A DNA stretch of 34,249 nt, from positions 1-34,249 of the IMG/VR virus record IMGVR_UViG_3300032241_001567. One strand, written 5' to 3'. Source of the stretch: a virus. The translations under genes were made by a program, and so were the position numbers. Below are positions 19,360-28,258 of the stretch, one piece after another; within the stretch, counting starts at the first letter, position 1, and each line of letters starts with the position of its first letter. The notes beneath the pieces are model-generated. The model worked only from the letters and a program-made list of their open reading frames with translations. It was not told the origin of the DNA and searched no databases.

Positions 19360-22167
19360 ATGCCAATTACACAGAACTTACAGGTAAATATCAATCAGCA
19401 ACCGTTGGACATTGGTAATTTGTCCGACCTCGCATTAAAAATATCTTGGGCATTGGAAGACCCTGAATCGTTTGAAAATAAGCAGGCTTCCATGTCTTTC
19501 GGAGTAAAAGTACCTGCAACGAATAATAATGCCAAAATACTCAATACAGCACATGATGTGAGCGTTGAGGATATGACGGCAGGGTATATCTTCGAGGGTG
19601 AACTACCTGCATGCTCAATTATCGTCAATGGCGTTGAGATATTGACCGGCAAAGCAGTGTTAAAAGGTGCAGGTCATACCCGACAGCCTGAATTTTACGA
19701 ATTGGATTTGTATGGTCAAAATGGCGACTGGGTGACAGAGGCGGACGATTATACGCTATGGGATTGCCTGAGTACTACCCCGCATAACTTCACCGTTGCC
19801 AATGTTATATCTTCATGGTCGAATTATGGCACGTCAGAAACAAATGATTATGTTTATGCACCGGTACGATACCGGCAACCATTTGCATATTATACCACTG
19901 TTGTAAATCAGGAAAATGCTCAGGGAGTAGCCCAACCCAATATCGGCACATTGGTAGGCAATGACGATACCTGCACAGTTTACCATCTGAGGCCATCCCT
20001 CAGCATTTATTTCATTCTATACCGGTTCTTTCGGGCATTGGGGTATAGTATCAATTCCAATTTCTTCAATACGCCTTATTTCAGAGGATTGGTATTACTT
20101 TGGACATGGGGCGATTTTTACGACATCAACAGTAATTTAAGCAATGCCATCGGATTTAAGGCAGGTGGTAACTTGCCGACAGATGCACCGCCAGCATCCG
20201 GCTATCCTACCGTTCAGTTTTGGTCGGGCAATACGTCGGGCGAGGAGTTATCATATGGTATAACTCCCGGTTCGTCTATTTGGATTGGATCAACAGACAA
20301 TGGACTTGATCCATTTACCACTGAGCCAGCTCCAACAGGCGGTTTGTATGTGTACACTTCCAATGCCGTTACCACAAATAACCGCTTTGACCTTAACAAT
20401 TTCATTGCACCTGTTGGGTTTAACTATCTTGGACTTACCTCATTCGATGATAGCTCAGGGACGGTAATATTTACCTACAATCCTCCCGCCGGCATATCCA
20501 CATTTGCCAACAATATAAATATCAACTTCTCGTTACAACTGTATTGCACCATAACGGGTACTGCGGGCGTAAACGCTTGTATAGGCATAGAGATAACGCA
20601 CATATTCGCATCGGGTGCAACTACGACCGTAAATACTTATAATATCTTGCCATCAGGGGGTAACCTTATAGGGGAAGACCAATTTCCCACCACATCAAGT
20701 AAATATCCGGTAGAGCCTGCTGTGTATAATTTCACAGTCGGGCCGGTTAGCATAGGCGATACCCTTAAATTCAGAATTCGCTGTCTTGCACAATTCGGAG
20801 GTGGCGCAACATTCCATGTCTATCAAGCAGGTTTTTTCCGTCAGGATGCGCCAAATGTATCGGGTTCAAGTCCGGCGGTATGGGCACCGGCATATTCATT
20901 TTTAACGATGACGGGCTTCGAGGTGGCACTCGGTCAGGCTGTTAACTTTCAATGGTATGATAAGTTCCGTTCTTACAAGACGATGGATTTGCTCAGGGGG
21001 CTTGTTGACCTGTTCAATTTGTCCATATCAACAGACCCCATTGCCCGAACTGTAACCATTGAGCCAACGCATGCCTATGCGCTACCCGATGGTAGTGGTA
21101 CTATGCAGAATGGATATTATTCCAATAACCGCTTAGATTGGACGGCAAAACAGGACATCAACCAAATCAATAACATTCAGCTATACGGCGATAGTGAGCG
21201 ACAATATGACTTTTCATTCAATCAGGATGGTTCTGACGGCGGTTCAAATATTTGGGCTGCTCGGTACATGGCTATTTATCTTAACAATAAAAAGTCAACG
21301 CCATTCAACAGCATCAATATGTCCAACAATGACAATACCGTCAATCAGGGCATACCCGGTGCAGCGAGATACCTATTGCCGTCTCGCTTTCGGAAAGGCG
21401 TAAGAACAATGGTTAACCGGTTCTTTTCGGCTACCATGCAATATTTACATTCAAGTTGGGCAAATATTGCAGTAAATAACTGGGGCGCAAGTAATCCGAT
21501 AGCGCCACAATTACCCTGCATCATTCCCGAAAATGTCAGCGATACATCAGCCGGTTCAATTACCGATACTTTCGAGCCTAAGATTGCATTTTATGCCGGA
21601 CTGCAATCCCCTGAAAAAGTTGGCGGTTGGCGGTTCGTTGGTGACCCGTTAAATCCATATATTGACGGCGGTACACCTAATTCATTAGGATTTAGCCTGC
21701 CTTACCTGTTTACTGTGGACTATACCGGATGGGTGGCTGCTAATGCTGCAAGTACGGGCGTTCCTTCACCGGTACTTACCTACTGTGATCAGAACGTTGG
21801 TGGCAGTCAGGTAAAAGGATTGTTCAATACCTTCTTTTTAAAGCGGTTCGCCATTATGCGTAATGGCAAAAGGTACATGCCGTTTATGAGGCTAAACCTC
21901 GGAGACATCACGGACTGGGAGCATCAGAACAGAATAATTATCAACGGAAACACATATTTTTTAACAGGAATCAGTAACTTTGACCCATTATCGGATGGTT
22001 CATGTCAATGCACTTTTTGGAAGGAATGTTTTCCCGAAGCAATCGACCAACAGAACACATTCCCTTCCACCGATAGCATTATAGATTACGCTCCTATCCT
22101 TGCCCAGTTCGATCTGCGTTATGCGCGGGTATTACTTTATCAATCAGACATGCCACAAATCGTATAA
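19360..22167 (+). CDS. tail tip / baseplate protein, 935 aa
   Basis: The first 130 residues contain FENKQASMSFGVKVPATNNN and EFYELDLYGQNGDW. This pattern starts large tail-tip proteins of Bacteroidota phages, in which a short strand domain binds the distal tail ring. The middle (about 200-500) is rich in Gly, Thr, Asn and aromatic residues, with short repeats typical of beta-sandwich carbohydrate-binding or shaft domains. The C-terminal 350 residues include a segment reading YDKFRSYKTMDLLRGLVDLF and end in a strand- and cysteine-containing block. It lies two genes upstream of the tape measure, as expected for tail-tip or hub proteins. Host-binding is inferred. Confidence 0.7.
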   Translation: MPITQNLQVNINQQPLDIGNLSDLALKISWALEDPESFENKQASMSFGVKVPATNNNAKILNTAHDVSVEDMTAGYIFEGELPACSIIVNGVEILTGKAVLKGAGHTRQPEFYELDLYGQNGDWVTEADDYTLWDCLSTTPHNFTVANVISSWSNYGTSETNDYVYAPVRYRQPFAYYTTVVNQENAQGVAQPNIGTLVGNDDTCTVYHLRPSLSIYFILYRFFRALGYSINSNFFNTPYFRGLVLLWTWGDFYDINSNLSNAIGFKAGGNLPTDAPPASGYPTVQFWSGNTSGEELSYGITPGSSIWIGSTDNGLDPFTTEPAPTGGLYVYTSNAVTTNNRFDLNNFIAPVGFNYLGLTSFDDSSGTVIFTYNPPAGISTFANNININFSLQLYCTITGTAGVNACIGIEITHIFASGATTTVNTYNILPSGGNLIGEDQFPTTSSKYPVEPAVYNFTVGPVSIGDTLKFRIRCLAQFGGGATFHVYQAGFFRQDAPNVSGSSPAVWAPAYSFLTMTGFEVALGQAVNFQWYDKFRSYKTMDLLRGLVDLFNLSISTDPIARTVTIEPTHAYALPDGSGTMQNGYYSNNRLDWTAKQDINQINNIQLYGDSERQYDFSFNQDGSDGGSNIWAARYMAIYLNNKKSTPFNSINMSNNDNTVNQGIPGAARYLLPSRFRKGVRTMVNRFFSATMQYLHSSWANIAVNNWGASNPIAPQLPCIIPENVSDTSAGSITDTFEPKIAFYAGLQSPEKVGGWRFVGDPLNPYIDGGTPNSLGFSLPYLFTVDYTGWVAANAASTGVPSPVLTYCDQNVGGSQVKGLFNTFFLKRFAIMRNGKRYMPFMRLNLGDITDWEHQNRIIINGNTYFLTGISNFDPLSDGSCQCTFWKECFPEAIDQQNTFPSTDSIIDYAPILAQFDLRYARVLLYQSDMPQIV

Positions 22168-22170
22168 AAA

Positions 22171-22410
22171 ATGGAAGACAAAACATTATTCGAAGTAATC
22201 ATCGAAGCCAAGACAAAGAAAAATGATACACCATTTTTCGTAACGGTATATGTGGTAACTGACACAGAGGAGTCGGCCATTGCTAAGTCCAAGAAAAAAG
22301 TAACGGGTTCATATGGACAGTGGCTTTATAACATCAAAACTAAATCATTGCAAATAATGGCTTCAACATTTCATGAGCCATCAACCTACACCCATTTAAT
22401 TATCGCTTAA
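22171..22410 (+). CDS. hypothetical small tail-region protein, 79 aa
   Basis: This 79-residue mixed alpha/beta protein (start MEDKTLFEVIIEAKTKKNDT) has no recognised family. It sits in the 245-base space between tail-tip and tape measure genes with four-base and one-base gaps, so it is part of the same operon. It may be a small tail assembly factor. Confidence 0.62.
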   Translation: MEDKTLFEVIIEAKTKKNDTPFFVTVYVVTDTEESAIAKSKKKVTGSYGQWLYNIKTKSLQIMASTFHEPSTYTHLIIA

Positions 22411-22411
22411 C

Positions 22412-25400
22412 ATGGCAGACAATACAGTTGAATTAGTATATGACATCCGGTCAACAGGCACACAGGACACAATAAAAGGTCTCACTACCATAAATGAACT
22501 TTTCAGAGAGATCAAAGCGAGCAAGCAAGCTCTTGGGGATGCCGGAATAAGTCAAACTATTGATATTAAAGGCGTAGATAAGGTAAATTCAGGGTTCAAG
22601 TCATTAATTGCAAGCAATAAGCAACTGAATGAATCCCTAAAAAGCATGATCGGGCAATTAACCCAATTGGGGCAGATTGGGCAGTCTATTGTTGAGCGCA
22701 TGAACAGGTCATTTGATGGGATGAATAAAAATTCTGTTCAGACTGCACAATCATTCAGAAATGTAACTGCTGCATTGGCTGGCGCCGGATTAAGTGTTGA
22801 AAATTACACCGAAAATATATCGCAACTTGCTAATAGGCTTGCCTATATGCGAGGCGATCTAGAAGCTACCAATGCTCAACTAAAAAATATAGAAGTTCAA
22901 TTTGCAGCCGGTAAAATATCAGGGCAACAATATGATGAACAGATTGAAAAATTGACCGTTAGGCAATCTCAATTAAAAACGTCCATCAATGAGGTTTCAT
23001 CGGCTATGATAACGATGAATAAGCTCTATAACCCTGCATTAATTGAGGAAGAAACAGCGGCGCAGCAAGCGGGTAATGTAGAGCTAAGGACTAAAAATGA
23101 ATTGCTGAAAAATGAAGCTATTGCTAATGGTGCAGCCGAGGGCAGTATGCAGCAGTTAGCGGCCCAGTTGAATATTCTTAAAATTCAGTACCGGCAATTA
23201 TCGGAGGAAATGCGCGAAAGCCCATTGGGTAAACAAATGTTGACTGAAATTCAGGAAACAGATACCCAAATAAAGCGATTGGATGCAACTATCGGTAATG
23301 CTCAAAGGAATGTCGGGGCTTACGGAAGTGCATGGGGTCAAATGGGCAATATAGTTGAGCGCATGGGGTTGCGCATGCTTGCTAATCTGCTGATATTCCA
23401 GGCCGTCATTGAGCTGGTGCAGGAAGTTACTACACTTTACCAAAACTTTGAACGTAACGCGAATGTAGCCGATACTGTGAGGGAGGAAATGGCTAAGACA
23501 ATGGCTAACAACTTCTCGGAGGAAGCGGCAACTGTTGGAGCGTTAAAGGATGAATTTGAGAGTCTGACAGCTACCGAATACGACCGTCAGCAAGTAGTTG
23601 ACGAGCTGAACAGTAAGTATGAGAAACAGATAGGACACCTGAATGGTATAAATGACGCCGAGGCGTTTTTCCGTGACAAATCGGCTGCTTTTATTCAAGC
23701 GTTAGATCTTCGCGCTAAGGCGGCAGCAGCCTTAAACCTTGTTGTCAAGGAGTATCAAACGCAAATGGAGCAACAATCTGATCCTGAAAAGAATTTGGAT
23801 TGGTTTAAAAAGATAGGCGTTGTTGCAAAGACGGGGATAGACGCTCTCGGCAATATGCAAGCCGGTCAAAGCACAAACCTCGGAGATCAGTACGATTTTA
23901 ATAAGATAATAGCGGCCGCAAATTCCGCTGATAAAGAATTGGGCGCATCATACAAACGTCAATCTGCGTATCAAAAGCTATTGCAGGAAGCGACGGAGCA
24001 AGCCAACGCTATCGACAAAAAAAACGGCTTCAAGACCAATGCCGACGAGGGTAAAGAAAAGGCGAAAAAAGAACACGATTATACCAACGCTCGCTTAGAA
24101 GCTCAAAAGAAACTTACCGAATTTACCGCCAAAGAGACCGAGGAACAGATACGGATTCAAATGGATGGGCAAAAGCAGGTGTATGATGACCAAAATCAGA
24201 CATTGCTGCGTAGGTTGGTGGCGTTTTCTGACTATACGAACAACATGCAGAAACTTGCCAAAGTGCAGGCTGATGCAGAAATAAAGGTAGTTCAGGATAA
24301 GTTGGATAAAATCGCCGAATTAAAGAAAAGAAAGCCATCCGGATTAACTACTGAGGAACATACCTTACTGCTCAATGAGGATGCTCTTAATGCCGAAAAA
24401 GGGTATTTGCAGACCAAATATCAGGAAACGAGCGCAGGTATTACAAGGCAGTCCGGCGCCGGTATCGCCTCAATGATAAAAACAGACCTGCAAGCCCAAT
24501 TAAGAGATTTGTCGGATGATGCTACCCAAAAAATTACCGATATTGAAAATAAGGCTCTTGCGGCTCAACAAAAACTCGGATTGTCGCCTGTTGATGCTAA
24601 AAAATCGGCTCAATTAGACCGGAATACATCCATTTCCGAGGATAGAGCCAATTTGTCATCAACCGCATCGCAAAGGGAAGCTATACAAGGCAGATTGGAT
24701 ATTTTAAAAGGGATGCAATCGACAAATCCCGCTAACATATCAGAGGAAAAGGAATTGCAGTCTCAATTGGTGGCTATCGACAAAAAAGCAGCCGATGAAC
24801 GTGTTAAACTCAATGCCGATGTAAAAAGCGACAAATTAGCCCAACAACAGCAAGAAAAAGAGGTTAACAAGGCTATTGCCGATGCTTCAATCGAGGTGTT
24901 TCAGGGCGTTACATCTGCCTATATTCAAGGCATTCAGGAGCAAATGGACTATAAAAACCGCCAAATGCAACTTGAAATGCAATGGAATAAAAAGGTAACT
25001 GATAGTCTTGCCCAGTCAAAACGCGAGCAAGAGAATAACGATAAGCGGTACATGGTTGAGCAACAGGCTATGGAACGTGAGCAGATGATTCAAAAGCGTA
25101 AACTTGCAGAGGCTCAGATGGGAATTGATTACGCAACAGGCGTTATGAAGATTTGGGCGCATGCCGGCGCGAATCAGGTTATTGCCGGTATAGAAACGGC
25201 TGCATTAACTGCTATTTATGGTGCAAAGCTGGCTATGGTGCAAGGGCAATCATTTGCTCAGGGTGGTGAAGTACCAACAGGTTCGGGCGGCATGATCGGA
25301 GGGAAATCTCACGCTCAGGGCGGCTCAAAGTTCGCTTTCGGCGGGCGCATGCACGAAGCTGAGGCAGGGGAAATGTCCATCATTAATAAACGCTCAACGG

Positions 25401-25747
25401 CGAGCAGTTCGGTATTGTCGGTTGTAGGCACACCCAAGCAGATCGGAAGCGCCATTAATGCCTATGGTGGTGGCGTACACTTTGCGCCGGGCGCAAGAGT
25501 GCGTAAACTTGCTTATGGTGGTGATTTGGGCGCATCGGTTCAACCGCCATCATTTATAAGCGATATGTATTTAAACAAGGCTTTTGGTGGTGGCAATACT
25601 GAGGCAATCAATAGCATGATGCAAACCTTACAATCTCATTCTGATGCGTTGGCTCGCATGGATAAAATTCAAGTAGTCCTAAACCCTCACGAAGTGATTA
25701 ACTACCAAAAAAGCTATCAGAAATCGGTAAAAATGGGGCAAATATGA
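22412..25747 (+). CDS. tail tape measure protein, 1111 aa
   Basis: This very long protein has several hundred residues of helix and coiled coil, with runs such as QLNESLKSMIGQLTQLGQIG and a Gln-rich segment near 875-935. A hydrophobic segment around residues 312-340 (LRMLANLLIFQAVIELV) and a second helical hydrophobic block near 905-940 are typical membrane-active parts of tape measures. The C-terminal region has a glycine-rich linker (about residues 945-975) and AEAGEMSIINKRS, a motif found in Bacteroidota tape measures. It sets tail length and takes part in DNA passage. Length predicts a tail of roughly 150-170 nm by the usual 1.5 angstrom per residue rule. The final TGA overlaps the next ATG. 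Confidence 0.92.
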   Translation: MADNTVELVYDIRSTGTQDTIKGLTTINELFREIKASKQALGDAGISQTIDIKGVDKVNSGFKSLIASNKQLNESLKSMIGQLTQLGQIGQSIVERMNRSFDGMNKNSVQTAQSFRNVTAALAGAGLSVENYTENISQLANRLAYMRGDLEATNAQLKNIEVQFAAGKISGQQYDEQIEKLTVRQSQLKTSINEVSSAMITMNKLYNPALIEEETAAQQAGNVELRTKNELLKNEAIANGAAEGSMQQLAAQLNILKIQYRQLSEEMRESPLGKQMLTEIQETDTQIKRLDATIGNAQRNVGAYGSAWGQMGNIVERMGLRMLANLLIFQAVIELVQEVTTLYQNFERNANVADTVREEMAKTMANNFSEEAATVGALKDEFESLTATEYDRQQVVDELNSKYEKQIGHLNGINDAEAFFRDKSAAFIQALDLRAKAAAALNLVVKEYQTQMEQQSDPEKNLDWFKKIGVVAKTGIDALGNMQAGQSTNLGDQYDFNKIIAAANSADKELGASYKRQSAYQKLLQEATEQANAIDKKNGFKTNADEGKEKAKKEHDYTNARLEAQKKLTEFTAKETEEQIRIQMDGQKQVYDDQNQTLLRRLVAFSDYTNNMQKLAKVQADAEIKVVQDKLDKIAELKKRKPSGLTTEEHTLLLNEDALNAEKGYLQTKYQETSAGITRQSGAGIASMIKTDLQAQLRDLSDDATQKITDIENKALAAQQKLGLSPVDAKKSAQLDRNTSISEDRANLSSTASQREAIQGRLDILKGMQSTNPANISEEKELQSQLVAIDKKAADERVKLNADVKSDKLAQQQQEKEVNKAIADASIEVFQGVTSAYIQGIQEQMDYKNRQMQLEMQWNKKVTDSLAQSKREQENNDKRYMVEQQAMEREQMIQKRKLAEAQMGIDYATGVMKIWAHAGANQVIAGIETAALTAIYGAKLAMVQGQSFAQGGEVPTGSGGMIGGKSHAQGGSKFAFGGRMHEAEAGEMSIINKRSTASSSVLSVVGTPKQIGSAINAYGGGVHFAPGARVRKLAYGGDLGASVQPPSFISDMYLNKAFGGGNTEAINSMMQTLQSHSDALARMDKIQVVLNPHEVINYQKSYQKSVKMGQI

Positions 25748-25986
25748 TTGAAATAAAAGGTGAAAAACTGAAAAGATTGGATGATACACTGCTTGAAATG
25801 GCGCTGACACGTTTTGAGGATTTTTGCAAGCTGACTAATATAGACAAAGTGCAGGCGTTTGTTTGCCTTGAAAAAAGAAAAGGGAAAAGCCTACGACAAA
25901 TAGGCAATTCCCTCGGACTATCTAAAACGGCGATTGAAAACCGTTGTAAAAAATGCGATTCTAACTTGATGTTACCGAGAATGTAG
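25744..25986 (+). CDS. small helix-turn-helix protein after the tape measure, 80 aa
   Basis: Residues about 45-70 (GKSLRQIGNSLGLSKTAIEN) form a sigma-region-4-like helix-turn-helix; the end is basic (RCKKCDSNLMLPRM). The ATG overlaps the tape measure stop (ATGA), a coupled junction. Its 3' end overlaps by 26 bases the end of the oppositely oriented Ig-like gene, so the two genes converge. A DNA-binding protein in the middle of virion genes could regulate the neighbouring head-gene promoter region; that is inference. Confidence 0.65.
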   Translation: MIEIKGEKLKRLDDTLLEMALTRFEDFCKLTNIDKVQAFVCLEKRKGKSLRQIGNSLGLSKTAIENRCKKCDSNLMLPRM

Positions 25987-26467
25987 CGGTAACGCTCACC
26001 CCTGAATAAGTATAGGTTATTACCGTTGTACCGGTTGCGACTGCTGTTACAACTCCGGTAGTTGAATTGATCGTAGCAACTGACGTTGTAGCCGATGACC
26101 ATGTACCACCTGCAACACTTGCCCCAAGCGTAACACCCTTACCAACCGCAGCAGTAAGAACGCCGGTAATTACTAATGCGATATAGGCACCGCTTATTAG
26201 AGGATTTGCCACATACACAGCAGCAGTTTTCAAATTACCACCGCATGTAGGGCATTGCACGTTTACCGATGCGCCTCCATTGATTACCATACTCACCCAA
26301 CCGGTAGGACTGCCAGATACCACACATTGCGGGCAATTATTGCTCAATCCGAGATTGGATTGCCATGCTGATATTGCATTGGCGAGCGTGGTACTGCCTC
26401 CCTGATCAAGTGCCACATCGTTGAGATTGGCTATTTTAAGATTACCGTAATTATAAGTTGCAGACAT
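25961..26467 (-). CDS. minus-strand Ig-like (Big_2) protein with CPxC knuckles, 168 aa
   Basis: The start is the ATG at 26467; a TTG further upstream would lie inside the promoter. Residues about 115-168 have the Big_2 bacterial Ig-like pattern (VAGGTWSSATTSVATINS, followed by TTGVVTAVATGTTVITYTY and VTATFSVTSS). The N-terminal half has two CPxC knuckles, Cys45/48 and Cys72/75, that could bind zinc, and a Gly/Ala-rich stretch near 90-115. Big_2 domains occur in phage tail and capsid decoration proteins and in adhesins. It is the only minus-strand gene in the virion block and has its own promoter, which fits a moron acquired by horizontal transfer. Confidence 0.72.
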   Translation of the reverse strand: MSATYNYGNLKIANLNDVALDQGGSTTLANAISAWQSNLGLSNNCPQCVVSGSPTGWVSMVINGGASVNVQCPTCGGNLKTAAVYVANPLISGAYIALVITGVLTAAVGKGVTLGASVAGGTWSSATTSVATINSTTGVVTAVATGTTVITYTYSGVSVTATFSVTSS

Positions 26468-26482
26468 AGAAATTCTTTTTTG

Positions 26483-26490
26483 CAAATGTA
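26483..26490 (-). promoter_or_regulatory. promoter element of the minus-strand Ig-like gene
   Basis: On the minus strand TACATTTG (26490-26483) is a perfect TAnnTTTG -7 element, 15 bases before the ATG at 26467; a T-run about 20 bases further upstream (26510-26515) can serve as the -33 element. The leader would be about 9 bases. The element stands outside any longer operon and supports independent expression. Confidence 0.55.
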
Positions 26491-26575
26491 GGGCAATAAT
26501 ACAAATTATAAAAAAGTGTCTTAATCATTAGGACATATAATTGACTATTTGGCAATTTAATTAGCAAAAAGAGCA

Positions 26576-26583
26576 AACCTTTG
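26576..26583 (+). promoter_or_regulatory. weak promoter candidate before the prohead protease gene
   Basis: AACCTTTG at 26576-26583 is one mismatch from TAnnTTTG. The best TTTG upstream (26548-26551) is 24 bases away, a little long. The start codon of the protease gene follows at 26588. This stretch (26491-26587) is AT-rich and shared with the divergent Ig-like gene. The head genes cannot rely on read-through alone if a convergent gene lies between, so a promoter here is likely even though the match is imperfect. Confidence 0.35.
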
Positions 26584-26587
26584 TGGT

Positions 26588-27724
26588 ATGAAATATCCGG
26601 TATTCAATTATTCGAGCAAACAAACCACTGATGACACATTAGATGTGTTCATTGATGGCGATATAGTTGATGCGAGTACCGAGCAGTTTTACAGGGATTA
26701 TTTCGGCGATGATACATCTACTAGTTATAAGACCCTGCGCGATTCCATCCTTTCATCCAATTGCAACAATATTAATGTTCATATAAATTCCGGTGGCGGG
26801 CAAGTAGCTGACGCATTGGCGATGCATGACTTTATAGTCGAACAGAAGGCGAAAGGCCGAAACATTAGTACCTACGGAAAAGGCATTGTTGCAAGCGCGG
26901 CTACTTATCCGCTAATGGCTGGAGGTTCAAACAGTCACATCAGCAAGAACGCATTTTTTATGATTCATAACGTATCTGGGCAAGCCTACGGTACAGTTGA
27001 TGAGATAGAAACAACAGCCCGCATGATGCGCAAGATGAACAATTGCATCCGCGATTGTTATGCTAATGCAACCGGCAAAGATGCCAGCGAGATCGCAGAA
27101 ATGATGAATGATGAAACGTGGATGACCGGTGAGGAAGCCTGCGCCAATGGCTTTGTAAAGAACTGTGACGGCACCGACAACGCAATAACCAATAGCATAC
27201 CTAAAGAAAAGTGGATTTATAAAAATACCACCATCCTCAATCAGATAAATAATTCTATTCCAAAACAAAACGAACCATTGAATATGGATAATATCAAAGA
27301 AGCCGTAACCAACGGTATCAAATCAGCTTTCGAGAAATTGGGCTTTACCAATGCTGACAAAACTGTCAAGATAAGTGATGTGCAAAATGCCATCGTAGAG
27401 GCAATGTCCGGGGTATTGGAAACGGAGGTAAAAAATACCATCGTTGAGACCCTGAACGCAGCCATTACCGGCGATTCATTCAAGGAATTGGTTGCCAACG
27501 CAATAAATGCTAAGGTAGCTGAGGCAACTGAAAATGTTGCTACCAAAGACGAATTGAATGCGCTCAAAGATGCGATCGCAGACAAAATAGCAACACCTGC
27601 CAAGCCTACCAATGTGACATTACCCGGCGGCGAAGGTGACGAAAAAGACCCTGCAAAAAAACGGCTGAACAAGATTAAAAATGCCGTTGAAACAGGCGGT
27701 ATCACCATTCAGGGAATGGACTAA
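26588..27724 (+). CDS. prohead protease (ClpP-like S14) fused to scaffold-like tail, 378 aa
   Basis: Residues about 15-200 form a ClpP-like serine protease: a GGG loop in INSGGGQVADA (69-71), catalytic Ser103 in GIVASAATYP, catalytic His127 in FFMIHNVSG, and the third catalytic acid near Asp175 in NDETWMTGEEA. Residues about 225-378 are a helical, charged, repeat-like tail (VTNGIKSAFEKLG, VKNTIVETLNAAI), as in scaffold domains that build the prohead and are then digested. Proteases of this kind are made next to the capsid gene, as here. The combination gives one protein with both jobs. Confidence 0.88.
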   Translation: MKYPVFNYSSKQTTDDTLDVFIDGDIVDASTEQFYRDYFGDDTSTSYKTLRDSILSSNCNNINVHINSGGGQVADALAMHDFIVEQKAKGRNISTYGKGIVASAATYPLMAGGSNSHISKNAFFMIHNVSGQAYGTVDEIETTARMMRKMNNCIRDCYANATGKDASEIAEMMNDETWMTGEEACANGFVKNCDGTDNAITNSIPKEKWIYKNTTILNQINNSIPKQNEPLNMDNIKEAVTNGIKSAFEKLGFTNADKTVKISDVQNAIVEAMSGVLETEVKNTIVETLNAAITGDSFKELVANAINAKVAEATENVATKDELNALKDAIADKIATPAKPTNVTLPGGEGDEKDPAKKRLNKIKNAVETGGITIQGMD

Positions 27725-27767
27725 AAACATCTGAAACCTTAATCATTAACAATAAAACTATAAAAAA

Positions 27768-28211
27768 ATGCCAAATACATTCAATTCAGGCTCAGGAATC
27801 GTTGGAAATCCGGCGATAGGCTCTAACGGCCTCGATAATCTTTTGGGTGGCTTACCCGGCTTAGGATATACCGCTTCGGTTTCTGTGGTTTATACCGCAG
27901 GTTCAACCAATACCCTTGTCATAACCGATAATACGACTTACGGGTCTTATACCGGTACATCTGACGGATTGGCAGCCATGAACGTAAACGTAACCGATGA
28001 CGAAGGTCGTCAGGTTGTTGGTCAAACAACTACTACCGGCTCAGGTGGTGCGCTGACCATCAGCACATCAACGCTTGATTTCACCGAAACAGGCGTAATC
28101 GTAAAAGTATCGATCGTGACAACCGAAGGCTTGCACTTCGAAGGTTCTTCTTTACCGATACTGGCAGCCGGAACGTATGCAATTACGAACTGGAAAACAT
28201 CACTCGGATAA
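27768..28211 (+). CDS. putative head decoration protein, 147 aa
   Basis: The product is rich in Gly, Thr, Ser and Val, with strand-like stretches (VSVVYTAGSTNTLVITDNTT, GVIVKVSIVTTEG) and no cysteine. An Ig-like beta sandwich is likely. It lies between the prohead protease and the major capsid gene, the usual place of a decoration protein, in good agreement with size and composition. No sequence family can be named. Confidence 0.6.
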   Translation: MPNTFNSGSGIVGNPAIGSNGLDNLLGGLPGLGYTASVSVVYTAGSTNTLVITDNTTYGSYTGTSDGLAAMNVNVTDDEGRQVVGQTTTTGSGGALTISTSTLDFTETGVIVKVSIVTTEGLHFEGSSLPILAAGTYAITNWKTSLG

Positions 28212-28258
28212 TCCACAGCCCCTATAAACTTTATTAAAAACCTGTAAATCTTAAAATA

